DNA of 64,000 nucleotides from CAZVYN01 sp964631125 (GTDB lineage: Bacteria; Eisenbacteria; RBG-16-71-46; CAIMUX01). A model generated the notes under the pieces. It did no database searches, was not told where the DNA came from, and saw nothing but the letters and a program-made list of their open reading frames with translations. The position numbers and the translations under genes were made by a program. The stretch lies in assembly GCA_964631125.1 (NCBI GenBank), contig CAZVYN010000012.1, positions 1 to 64,000 of the forward strand, given 5' to 3'. Below, piece after piece: positions 17,834 to 27,211 of the stretch. The number at the start of each line of letters is the position of its first letter. Position 1 is the first letter of the stretch.

Positions 17834-19344
17834 ACCGCCGCCGCATCCTCACTGCCTGTGCGGCCGCCGCCGCCCCCGCCGCGACCGCCATCCTCCTGTT
17901 GTTCGGCGCGCCGACCGCCGCCCGTAGCCAAGGTGGAGGGGTCGTTCATGTCGACCTCGGAAACATCTCGGTCTCCGACGTGGTGGGATTGAACCCGTCC
18001 CTCTACTACCGGCCATTCGACGATCTCGGTGTCCGTCCGAGCGCCGCCGCGATGGCGCTCGGGGGGGCGTTCCTGGCGCGCGCCTCGGGACCGGCGGCCA
18101 TCGGGTGGAGCCCAGCGTCTCTGGCCGAGATGGAGGACGGCGAACTCTTCGTCGACGGTTCGTTGCACTCGGGCAGCAGCCAGACGAGCGGATATCCAGC
18201 GGAGTTGACCATCCCTGGCGCCGGGTCGATCTTCACCACCGGCTATCGTGTCGACCCCAAATCGGGCGCCCGACCTTCGGCGGCCGCCGGGGCGCTGCCG
18301 ATCTGGCGATCCGGCGAGATGCGTCTGGTCGGGGGCCTCTCCTGGCGCCGGCAGTACGACGTCAGCTATCCGGAAGAGATCGTGAACGACTTCGTCTTCG
18401 GAGGAGTCACCAGCTTCCCGGTCGTGCTGACGCGAGATCGCAAGGAGCGCGGCGGCGTCGAGGCGATCGGCCCGACGTTGGCGTTCCGGGTTTCGCCGCA
18501 GTTCGCGGTCGGCGCCAACCTGAACGCGTTGACCGGTCGCTGGCGCGCGACCTCGGCCTTCGACATCGACGTGGGCGCTCCGGTTCCTCCCGGGGGAGAA
18601 CGTCTGACCTACGTGTACGACGGACTCTCATTCGACCTCGGCGCGCGTTTCGCCCTCGGGAACAAGATCGCGGTCGCGGCGCGGTTCTCTCCGGCGCACA
18701 CCTTGGAGGTGAGCGGCGGCGCCTATCACTCGGAGAGCGTAGCGGCGCCAGGGCAACCGCAGTTCATCGTCGACGCCAAAGTCGTCGGCTACGAGATGGA
18801 GATCCCCAGCGCGTTCGCCGTCGGTGGAATGATCAGGCCGCTGCCTCGACTCGCCGTCAGCGCGGATCTGACCTCGCGCAACTGGAGCGAGACCAAGCTC
18901 AGCTACACCGGCGCCGGTCCGGATTCCCCGTTCAGTCTCCCGCTCGACCTTCCGCTGGTCGACGTCGCGTCGCTCCACGTCGGAGTCGAGTACGTGGTCT
19001 GGCAGCCGAGTTGGGGCGAGGTCCCGATCCGCGTCGGCTTCCGCTCCTCGCCGCTCTCGTTCTCCGACATGGACTCGACCGACGTGAGTGTGAATGACGG
19101 AGATCCTGTCTTCGGTGGGGACGAGATCGACACCAGCGCGATCAGCGCGGGCTTCGGCGTCACGACCGGGAACGTGACCTTCGACTTCGGGGCCGAGCGG
19201 ACGTCGTACGAGATCCAGAAGATCTACTTCGACTCCCCTGGGGGGATTCTCGCCTCGGGAGGAAACGACTTCCTCACGGTTGACCGGAGCATCACGTCGA
19301 TGCGCTTCTCCGCGACCTATCGCTTCGGCGCGGGCACGCCCTGA
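17830..19344 (+). CDS. FadL/OMPP1-like outer-membrane beta-barrel protein
   Basis: 504 residues. A signal peptide (about 1-33) precedes amphipathic strand repeats typical of an outer-membrane barrel. The segments RPSAAAMALGGAFLARASGPAA and IGWSPASLAE resemble the OMPP1/FadL/TodX group, in which the N-terminal plug is followed by a 14-strand barrel that passes hydrophobic compounds. Later strands such as LSFDLGARFALGNKIAVAARF and the terminal MRFSATYRF fit this. The substrate is unknown. Its ATG overlaps the lipoprotein stop codon, and a strong terminator follows at 19395. Confidence 0.7.
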   Translation: MNRRRILTACAAAAAPAATAILLLFGAPTAARSQGGGVVHVDLGNISVSDVVGLNPSLYYRPFDDLGVRPSAAAMALGGAFLARASGPAAIGWSPASLAEMEDGELFVDGSLHSGSSQTSGYPAELTIPGAGSIFTTGYRVDPKSGARPSAAAGALPIWRSGEMRLVGGLSWRRQYDVSYPEEIVNDFVFGGVTSFPVVLTRDRKERGGVEAIGPTLAFRVSPQFAVGANLNALTGRWRATSAFDIDVGAPVPPGGERLTYVYDGLSFDLGARFALGNKIAVAARFSPAHTLEVSGGAYHSESVAAPGQPQFIVDAKVVGYEMEIPSAFAVGGMIRPLPRLAVSADLTSRNWSETKLSYTGAGPDSPFSLPLDLPLVDVASLHVGVEYVVWQPSWGEVPIRVGFRSSPLSFSDMDSTDVSVNDGDPVFGGDEIDTSAISAGFGVTTGNVTFDFGAERTSYEIQKIYFDSPGGILASGGNDFLTVDRSITSMRFSATYRFGAGTP

Positions 19345-19394
19345 CGCGGAACTCGCAACGTTCTTTCCAGCTCGGCCGGCCCGGCCGGGACGAA

Positions 19395-19417
19395 AAGTGG
19401 CGCCCCGGGCGCCACTT
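19395..19417 (+). terminator. Intrinsic terminator of the FadL-like operon
   Basis: A perfect 10-bp stem, AAGTGGCGCC (19395-19404) with GGCGCCACTT (19408-19417), encloses loop CCG. CTATTTTC follows as the T-rich tail. Confidence 0.85.
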
Positions 19418-19842
19418 CTATTTTCGCCCTGTTCATGTGGTTACGACCGCGGACGTGCGAGAGGTGCTCCCGGGGCGTCGTTTCCTCGACGCCCGCCGTG
19501 GCGCATCGCGGCTCCTCTGGGGACTTTCGTCTCGTCGAGCCCCGATTTGCGGCACTTAACGCAGTTGGCAGCCTCTCGACGGCCGTTGGCACGGCGATCG
19601 CTAAAGCGAGAGCGAGCCTGGGAGAGGATGCGGTGGCGGACTGTTATCCCAACCCCGGCAGAGAAGCAATCGGGTCGCGGCGAACGTCGCACCGACGGTT
19701 GCCTCCGCCACCGCTCCTCCGCGGGCTCGCCAGTGTGCTGCGACGTACGAGCTGTCTCGATCGCGCTGGGGCCTCCCGACGATCCTGGTCGTCAGGCTAG
19801 GAGGGTCCCGGCAGCAGAGCCTCGGGGGAGCGGCGTTTCACG
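19418..19842 (+). other. Non-coding stretch, candidate structured RNA
   Basis: Over 400 bases lie between two plus-strand terminators without a credible gene. Local pairing is visible, for example GGGCGTCG/CGACGCCC around 19474-19495 and TCGCT/AGCGA near 19599. I tested by eye for tRNA, tmRNA, RNase P, SRP and 6S signatures and found none on either strand. A weak sigma-54-like element, TGGCAC-N5-TCGCT, lies at 19587-19602. Confidence 0.3.
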
Positions 19843-19880
19843 AGAGGCCTTGGGCGCCGTCAGCGACGCCCAAGGCCTCT
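19843..19880 (+). terminator. Strong intrinsic terminator in the repeat island
   Basis: A perfect 14-bp stem, AGAGGCCTTGGGCG (19843-19856) with CGCCCAAGGCCTCT (19867-19880), encloses a 10-base loop and is followed by GTGTTTGTTC. Another terminator lies 430 bases upstream, so it implies a second transcript. The tail merges into the 15-bp tandem repeats. Confidence 0.8.
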
Positions 19881-20044
19881 GTGTTTGTTCGGGCTGTGTT
19901 TGTTCGGGCTGNNNNNNNNNNNNNNNNNNNNNNNNNNNNNNNNNNNNNNNNNNNNNNNNNNNNNNNNNNNNNNNNNNNNNNNNNNNNNNNNNNNNNNNNN
20001 NNNNNNNNNNNCTGTGTTTGTTCGGGCTGTGTTTGTTCGGGCTG
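19879..20044 (+). repeat. 15-bp tandem repeat array interrupted by an assembly gap
   Basis: The unit CTGTGTTTGTTCGGG occurs twice before the gap (19879-19893, 19894-19908, plus CTG) and twice after it (20012-20026, 20027-20041, plus CTG). The identical flanks and phase suggest that one longer array collapsed during assembly, so its true length is unknown. Confidence 0.85.
19912..20011. other. Assembly gap (100 N)
   Basis: Exactly 100 N, the usual placeholder for a gap of unknown size. Distances across it are not reliable. Confidence 0.99.
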
Positions 20045-20223
20045 GCGCCCGGCGCTCCGCGCCGCCCGGAGTTCTCCCCGCCAACCCCGTTGCGCCCCCG
20101 TTCCGCGTCACCCCCGCGGCGGAGTTTCCGAGTCACATTCCGAGTCACATTCCGAGTCACTCGACGGAGAGGCCGGCGCAAAGCGCCCGGCCCCGGCGCG
20201 GGCGGCGCGGAGCGCCGGGCGCC
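20044..20223. repeat. 24-bp inverted repeat flanking 12-bp direct repeats
   Basis: Positions 20044-20067 are the exact reverse complement of 20200-20223 (24 of 24), with about 130 bases between. Inside lie nearly three copies of the 12-bp unit TTCCGAGTCACA (20126-20160). No transposase gene is present, so this is not an identifiable insertion sequence; it may be a non-autonomous element or a large cruciform. Confidence 0.75.
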
Positions 20224-20230
20224 CGCGCCG

Positions 20231-20251
20231 CAAAAAACCAGAAGGCCCCGG

Positions 20252-20270
<19 letters not shown>
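20231..20270 (-). terminator. Intrinsic terminator of speA
   Basis: A perfect 13-bp stem (AGAAGGCCCCGGC, 20240-20252, with its complement at 20258-20270) encloses a 5-base loop. On the minus strand a run of six T (20237-20232) follows shortly. The speA stop codon lies at the start of the loop-side stem. Confidence 0.9.
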
Positions 20271-22276
<2,006 letters not shown>

Positions 22277-22395
22277 GTCAGGTCTGTTCCCTCCGGAGTT
22301 GGGCGCGCGAGATCGGGTCGCTGCGCGCATCGGTTCGTCAGTCAGTGTGGTCGTCGCGCCAACGCGCTCGAGTTCGTGCGGCGGAGCGAGGGGCA

Positions 22396-22425
22396 ACTAT
22401 ACGGACGTCGGTCCGGCAGCGACAA
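22396..22425 (-). promoter_or_regulatory. Sigma-70 promoter of speA
   Basis: Reading the minus strand, TTGTCG (22425-22420) is followed after 18 bases by TATAGT (22401-22396). The start codon lies about 115 bases downstream. Confidence 0.7.
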
Positions 22426-22445
22426 GACACTGTCGGCGGGCGAAG

Positions 22446-23420
22446 TCAGAGACCGAGGCCGACGGAGACGCGATGGGTGGCGCCCAACTCGCTCGCCGGG
22501 ATCTCGGCGGCGTAGTCGACGCGCAATCCGAGCAGCGCGACGCCGAAGCCCGCGCTCGAGTCGTCGAAGCTCTTGGCGGGATCCTCACGGTGGCGCCAAC
22601 CTGCGCGCAGCGCGAACTCGGGGCGAGGACGGAACTCGACCGAACCGATCGCCTGGTCGAAGGTGGCGGACTCGCCGCCCAGATCGCCCTGCGCCGAGAC
22701 CTGCAGGCGCTCGCCGAATCCGCGCCAGGCGAGTCCGAAGAGCCAACGTGGGCGGATCGGTTCGTTGGCGCCGCGCTCCCAGTTGACGGCGGAGAAGAGA
22801 CCCCGAGCGGCAACCCCGAGGCGGAAGGCGCCGAGGTCGCGCTCCGTCCCGACATCGACGGCATGCCCGGTGGCGCCGACGTCCTCGAGGTCGGATTGCG
22901 CGAGCAGGAATCGATAGGTGAAGCCGCCGCGGACGTGCGCCGGTAGACGGAAGGCGTAGCCGAGCGCTACCTGCGTCTCGCTGTAGCTGTCGAGGTCCAG
23001 ATTGGCGCCCACTCGGGCGACCCCGAGCGCGAAGCATTTGTCCGCGGGCGGCGCTCGGCGCACATGCTGGATGTTCCCGCGTTCCCAGACGACCTGCTTG
23101 CCGAGGATCGGCCACGACAGCCTCGCCGCGGAGTGCGCCACGATCCCGAGGTCGTAGAGATCGGCGTAGGAGAAGACCGCTTCTGGCCGATCGGCGCCCA
23201 AGAGCCCGGCCGGATTGGCGAAGAGCGCTTCGCTACCTTGCGAGAGCGCCGCCATCGCCCCGCCGAGCGCCGCCGCGCGGGCGCTCGGGGTGATGTCGGC
23301 GAACGCGCCACCCCGCGTCTCGGCGCGCGCGGTGGGAGGTTGCAGTGCAGCGCAGAGCAGGAGACCAACCCAGGTCGCCGCCGCCCAGGGGCGCGCTTCC
23401 AGAATTCGAACGGTGGGCAT
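22446..23420 (-). CDS. PorV/PorQ family outer-membrane protein
   Basis: 324 residues with a signal peptide (cleavage near ARAE, residue 34). The mature N terminus GGAFADITPSARAAALGGAMAAL followed by ALFANPAGL is the PorV/PorQ (UPF0164-like, FadL-superfamily) signature, and the remainder has barrel strands ending VSVGLGL. In Bacteroidota, PorV and PorQ are part of the T9SS shuttle and attachment machinery for proteins with C-terminal sorting domains. It lies 5 bases downstream of a gene encoding such a domain, with GGAGAG before its ATG (23420). No PorU, PorK, PorL, PorM, PorN or SprA is in the window. Whether it acts in T9SS or is a paralogous porin cannot be told. Confidence 0.75.
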   Translation of the reverse strand: MPTVRILEARPWAAATWVGLLLCAALQPPTARAETRGGAFADITPSARAAALGGAMAALSQGSEALFANPAGLLGADRPEAVFSYADLYDLGIVAHSAARLSWPILGKQVVWERGNIQHVRRAPPADKCFALGVARVGANLDLDSYSETQVALGYAFRLPAHVRGGFTYRFLLAQSDLEDVGATGHAVDVGTERDLGAFRLGVAARGLFSAVNWERGANEPIRPRWLFGLAWRGFGERLQVSAQGDLGGESATFDQAIGSVEFRPRPEFALRAGWRHREDPAKSFDDSSAGFGVALLGLRVDYAAEIPASELGATHRVSVGLGL

Positions 23421-23425
23421 CGACC

Positions 23426-24760
23426 TCACTCTCCGAGGACCAATGGGGCGGTCTGTTCGCGCATCTTCCCGCTCGCCGGACGCCAGGTGGCGCGCACCAG
23501 ATAGAGACCCTGGCCCGCACGATCGCCGGCCGCGTCGAGCCCGTCCCAGGCGGCGCGGAACTCGAGGCGTTGCGCCCCGACCTGCCATCGACGAAGACAC
23601 GCGCCGCTCAGGTCGAAGAGTGAGATCTCCGCGGCGCCGAGTCCGGAAGGGTCGCGCAGCACGATCTCGTCTTCGCCGCGGACGAACGGCCGCGGGAGCG
23701 CGAGACCGGAGTCGCTCACGCGCGTGATGGTGCGCGCTTCGGAAGTTCTCGTGCGATTGCCGACGAAGTCCTCACCCCACACGGCGAGCTTGTTCGAACG
23801 ATTCTCTTCCAGCGGAACCGTCGTCTCGAAGCGTTCCTGCGCATCGACGAGGAGGCGAACGTAGAGCGCGTCATTGAGCAGCACGGCGACGCCGTTGGCC
23901 CCGGGGGCGAAGCCGGAGATGCGGAGAGAGTCGCTCGTCGTTTCCGCCGGAAACGGATCGAGCGTCGGGATGGTCTCAGGCCCGCTGCTGTCGAGCTTCA
24001 CGACGACCGTCGCGTCGAGCCCGGCTCCGCAGCCCGAGTCGCGCGCCGTGATCCGCAGCAGCAGGCTGTCGCCGTCCGGCGCGCGCGCATCGGCCAGGAC
24101 CGGAATGCGCCACCCGATCCGGAAGAGCGCGCAAGGGCCGGCCTCGCGTTGCACGACACGAGCGTCGTCCGGCTCGAATTCGGGGGCGATGGCCCGAGCG
24201 TCGAGCTCGATCTGCAGGTCGAGAGTGTCACGACTGCACCATCTCGTGGCGATATAGAGCGAATCACCACCGCGGTAGCCGAAGATCGACGGGTTCTCGA
24301 GCTCGCTGGAGACCCAACGGGGTGGAGCGTTCGAAAGGCAGAGCCGCACGGCGACGAAGGTGCTGTCCTCGCCGGAGGGGTTCACGGCGGTGACGAAGAT
24401 CGCCAGCTCCGCGCCGTCGCGCGTGGTGGTGTCGAGCGGAACCTGGTGATGGAGCCGGTAGAGCACTGGGCCGAGTGTTTCGACGAACGCGCCGGCGGAG
24501 CTGCCGTCCAATTCGACGTAGTCGCCGGTCACGGTCAGCGAGTCCTCGCTCCAGCGAGTGTCGATGCGCACGGTGTCGCCGGCGCGGATCGGACGCGGAG
24601 AGCCGTCCGGCAGCGTGTCGAGGACGGTGGCCTCGAGCAGGACGGGACGCGCGAGTGCGTTCGATCCGGCCAGGGCGCAGGAAACCGCGACCGAGAGCAC
24701 CCAGAGAAGAGGCCAGAGGCTGCGCGGGCGAGCGGACGATCCGGGATGGCGTGCGAACAG
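23426..24760 (-). CDS. Secreted beta-rich protein with C-terminal sorting-type domain
   Basis: 444 residues. After a signal peptide, the body is beta-rich and extracellular-looking, with several cysteines (for example LCLSNAPP and RWCSRDT) suggesting disulfides. The last ~100 residues form a FlgD-like/T9SS sorting-type domain: LFDLSGACLRRW, AWDGLDAAGDRAGQGLYLVRATW, then PLVLGE. No catalytic motif is seen. The best start is a CTG at 24760, since GAGGAGG (24775-24769) precedes it by 8 bases and the resulting N terminus is a complete signal peptide (SLWPLLWVLSVAVSCALAG); the first standard start, GTG 24700, cuts into it. It is cotranscribed with the PorV/PorQ-like gene. Confidence 0.7.
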   Translation of the reverse strand: MFARHPGSSARPRSLWPLLWVLSVAVSCALAGSNALARPVLLEATVLDTLPDGSPRPIRAGDTVRIDTRWSEDSLTVTGDYVELDGSSAGAFVETLGPVLYRLHHQVPLDTTTRDGAELAIFVTAVNPSGEDSTFVAVRLCLSNAPPRWVSSELENPSIFGYRGGDSLYIATRWCSRDTLDLQIELDARAIAPEFEPDDARVVQREAGPCALFRIGWRIPVLADARAPDGDSLLLRITARDSGCGAGLDATVVVKLDSSGPETIPTLDPFPAETTSDSLRISGFAPGANGVAVLLNDALYVRLLVDAQERFETTVPLEENRSNKLAVWGEDFVGNRTRTSEARTITRVSDSGLALPRPFVRGEDEIVLRDPSGLGAAEISLFDLSGACLRRWQVGAQRLEFRAAWDGLDAAGDRAGQGLYLVRATWRPASGKMREQTAPLVLGE

Positions 24761-24803
24761 TCTGCGATCCTCCTCGTCGGCGTGCAGGCGCGCGGCCGGC
24801 CGG

Positions 24804-24833
24804 ACTATACGGAGCGCGATTCGACGGAGTCAA
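24804..24833 (-). promoter_or_regulatory. Sigma-70 promoter of the sorting-domain/PorV-like operon
   Basis: On the minus strand TTGACT (24833-24828) and TATAGT (24809-24804) are 18 bases apart. The predicted transcript starts near 24797, about 35 bases before the CTG start codon, which supports that start. Confidence 0.8.
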
Positions 24834-24870
24834 ACCTGCGACCAGTCGCGCCCTGCTACAGTCCCGCGCC

Positions 24871-26034
24871 GTGGTTCTCGTGCAACCAGAGGTCGGCCCG
24901 AAGGGCCTCCGAATCGCGCAGTGGGGGTCCATCCGATGGTGGAACGCATGCGCGTGGTACCACGTCTCGCTCGCCGACGCGTTGGCGCGCCGAGGACACG
25001 GATCCTGGGTGTTGGCCCCGAGGCAGACGCCGACCTATCGCGAAGCCGCCGAGCGGGGAATCGCGGTGGTCGATCTCGGTGATCTCTCGGGCGAGAATCC
25101 CGCGAGTTGGTGGCGAGGCGCCCGCAGCCTCAGGCGGTTCCTCCGTCGAGAACGGATCGACGCCATGAACGTGCACACCGGCGCTGGGCACGCGCTCTGT
25201 GCGTGGGTCTGTCATCGCGCCGGGATCCCCTTGGTGCGCACCCGCGGGGACATCCGTGTGCCGCGCGCGGATCCCCTCCATCGATTCCTCTACGGTCGCG
25301 CGACCCAGCACCACTTGGCGGCCGCCGACTTCCTCGCAGACGAGGTCTATCCACCGCTCGGGGTGCCGCGCGACCGCGTGACCGTGTTGCGCGGAGGGGT
25401 TGATCTCGGGCGCCTGGCCGCGATCGTCCGGGCCGATGCGCGCAAGACGGTGCGCGAACGCCTCGGCCTCGCTCCGGACGCGCCGCTCATCGGAATGGTC
25501 GCGCGTCTCTCTCCCGTGAAGGGACACGCCGATCTCATTCGGGCGATGGCCGCCTGGGGCGCCCTGCGAGGCGCGGTGCACTGCGTCATGGCGGGGCCCG
25601 ACGCCCAGCTCTCCCGCGACGACCTGCGCACCGTCGCGCGCGCGGCCGGCTTGGCCGATCGCATCCACCTGGTCGGCCGCGTCGACGATCCATTCGTCTG
25701 GTCGGCCGCACTGGATGTCGCGGTGATCGCGTCCGTCGATTCCGAGGCGATCTGTCGCAGCGCGTTCGAGTACATGGGACTCGGAGTGCCGCTGGTCGCG
25801 ACCGCGGTGCACGCCATCCGCGAAGTGGTGCAGCCGGGGACCGGACTCCTGGTCAGCCCGGAGTCGCCCGACGCACTGGCCGCGGCGATCGGCCGGCTAC
25901 TCGACGAGCCCGCGCTGCGCCGGACGATCGGCGCCGCCGGACGGGCGCACGTCGTCGCCAACTACGGTCTCGACCGATTCGGACTCGACGCCGAGCGGAT
26001 GTTCGCAGCGGTGATCGGCGGGGCGCGTCGATGA
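24871..26034 (+). CDS. Family 4-type glycosyltransferase (GT-B)
   Basis: 387 residues from a GTG at 24871 (a second GTG at 24880 is possible). The N-terminal Rossmann domain starts near residue 13 (RIAQWGSIRWWNACAW). The C-terminal domain contains MVARLSPVKGHADLI (sugar-nucleotide binding), MAGPDAQL, IHLVGRVDD and the E-x7-E motif in SEAICRSAFEYMGLGVPLVAT, typical of retaining GT4 enzymes. The donor and acceptor are unknown. It overlaps the next gene by 4 bases and probably acts in lipopolysaccharide or lipid-linked sugar assembly. Confidence 0.8.
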   Translation: MVLVQPEVGPKGLRIAQWGSIRWWNACAWYHVSLADALARRGHGSWVLAPRQTPTYREAAERGIAVVDLGDLSGENPASWWRGARSLRRFLRRERIDAMNVHTGAGHALCAWVCHRAGIPLVRTRGDIRVPRADPLHRFLYGRATQHHLAAADFLADEVYPPLGVPRDRVTVLRGGVDLGRLAAIVRADARKTVRERLGLAPDAPLIGMVARLSPVKGHADLIRAMAAWGALRGAVHCVMAGPDAQLSRDDLRTVARAAGLADRIHLVGRVDDPFVWSAALDVAVIASVDSEAICRSAFEYMGLGVPLVATAVHAIREVVQPGTGLLVSPESPDALAAAIGRLLDEPALRRTIGAAGRAHVVANYGLDRFGLDAERMFAAVIGGARR

Positions 26035-26816
26035 ACGACGCGCCGATGAACGACGCACCGCGACTGTCCGGCCTCGTCATCTGCCGCGACGAGATCGCGA
26101 ACATCGAACGTTGCCTCGGATCCCTCGCCCTGTGCGATGAGGTCGTCGTCGTCGACTCGGGCAGCACCGACGGGACCGCGGAGGCGGCGCGGCGGTACAC
26201 CTCGCGTGTCTACGTCGAACCCTGGCGCGGATACGCGGGGCAGAAGGAGTTCGCGCTCGCGCTCTGCCGCGGTCGTTGGGTGCTGTGGCTCGATGCCGAC
26301 GAGGCGTTGACCCCCCAACTCGCTCGATCGGTGGAAGAGGCGGTCGCTGAGGGAGCGGCCGCTCCGGCGGCGGCCTACTCGATGATCCGACGCGTGCACT
26401 ACCTCGGTCGGTGGATCCGATTCGGCGCCTTCGGTCGAGATCGCGTGGTGCGACTCTTCCGGCGCGGGCAGGCGCGGTTCAGCGATCACGCCGTGCACGA
26501 GGGTTTGATCGTCGATGGACCGATCGGCCGACTCGAAGGGATCCTCGAGCACTACAGCTATCGAGATCTGGCTCACCACCGCGCGAAGATCGATGTCATG
26601 ACCTCACTCTGGGCCGACGACGCGTGGAAGCGCGGCCGTCGCGCAGCGGCCTGGGATCCGTTCTTCCGTCCGCTCGCGCGTTGGTTCAGGATCCTCGTCC
26701 TCCAAGGTGGATTCCTCGACGGATGGCGAGGCTGGGTGATCGCGGCCATGGCCGCGCGCTACGTCCGCTCGAAGTACCGGAAGCTGAGAGCAAAGGGAAC
26801 GAAGGGAGCGAGATGA
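26031..26816 (+). CDS. Family 2 glycosyltransferase, WaaE/KdtX-like
   Basis: 261 residues. Two tandem copies of the 15-bp segment ATGAACGACGCRCCG start the gene, giving two possible in-frame ATG codons (26031, 26046). The GT-A domain has VICRDEIANIERCLGSL, VVVDSGSTDGT and the metal-binding DADEA (about residues 84-88). The overall layout resembles WaaE/KdtX, which adds a glucose to the lipopolysaccharide core. It overlaps the GT4 gene upstream and the tRNA-binding gene downstream by 4 bases each. Exact sugar unknown. Confidence 0.8.
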   Translation: MNDAPMNDAPRLSGLVICRDEIANIERCLGSLALCDEVVVVDSGSTDGTAEAARRYTSRVYVEPWRGYAGQKEFALALCRGRWVLWLDADEALTPQLARSVEEAVAEGAAAPAAAYSMIRRVHYLGRWIRFGAFGRDRVVRLFRRGQARFSDHAVHEGLIVDGPIGRLEGILEHYSYRDLAHHRAKIDVMTSLWADDAWKRGRRAAAWDPFFRPLARWFRILVLQGGFLDGWRGWVIAAMAARYVRSKYRKLRAKGTKGAR

Positions 26817-27211
26817 GTTCAGATGCGCCATCGGAGAATGTCCCCGTCACCCCCGCGCCGGTTGCGCCCCCCGCCGAGGAGGCGCGCACGGAGATCACGA
26901 TCGACGACTTCGCACGGGTCGAGTTGCGCGTCGCCCTGATTCTCTCGGCGGAGGCGCATCCCTCGGCCGATCGTCTGCTGAAGTTGAAGGTCGACGCGGG
27001 CGGAGAGGAACGCCAGATCATCGCCGGCATCGCCGCGCACTATCGTCCCGAAGAACTCGTCGGTCGGCGCATCGTGATCGTCGCGAATCTGAAGCCGGCC
27101 AAGTTGCGCGGCGAACTCTCCCAGGGGATGTTGCTCGCGGCCGACGGCGGCGGGTTCGTCTCGCTCCTCAGTCCCGATCGAGAAGTTCCGCCGGGGAGTC
27201 GGGTGCGTTGA
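26813..27211 (+). CDS. Stand-alone tRNA-binding (EMAPII-type) domain protein
   Basis: 132 residues. After a proline-rich N terminus of about 25 residues, the protein has the OB-fold of the methionyl-tRNA synthetase C-terminal/CsaA family: ITIDDFARVELRVALILSAE, HPSADRLLKLKVDAG, IIAGIAAHY, ANLKPAKLRGELSQGMLLAA. In many bacteria this domain is fused to MetG; here it is free. The ATG overlaps the glycosyltransferase stop by 4 bases. Its last 44 bases overlap the convergent alr gene. It may act as a tRNA chaperone or in trans with a MetG lacking the domain, which the window does not show. Confidence 0.85.
   Translation: MSSDAPSENVPVTPAPVAPPAEEARTEITIDDFARVELRVALILSAEAHPSADRLLKLKVDAGGEERQIIAGIAAHYRPEELVGRRIVIVANLKPAKLRGELSQGMLLAADGGGFVSLLSPDREVPPGSRVR

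Noticed and set aside
19418..19842. RNase P, tmRNA, SRP or 6S RNA gene
   Set aside because: No diagnostic conserved motif found on either strand; only short coincidental matches.
19879..20044. CRISPR array
   Set aside because: Direct 15-bp units without spacers, so a simple tandem repeat.
20044..20223. Insertion sequence or integron attC
   Set aside because: No transposase, integrase or recognisable ends beyond the inverted repeat.
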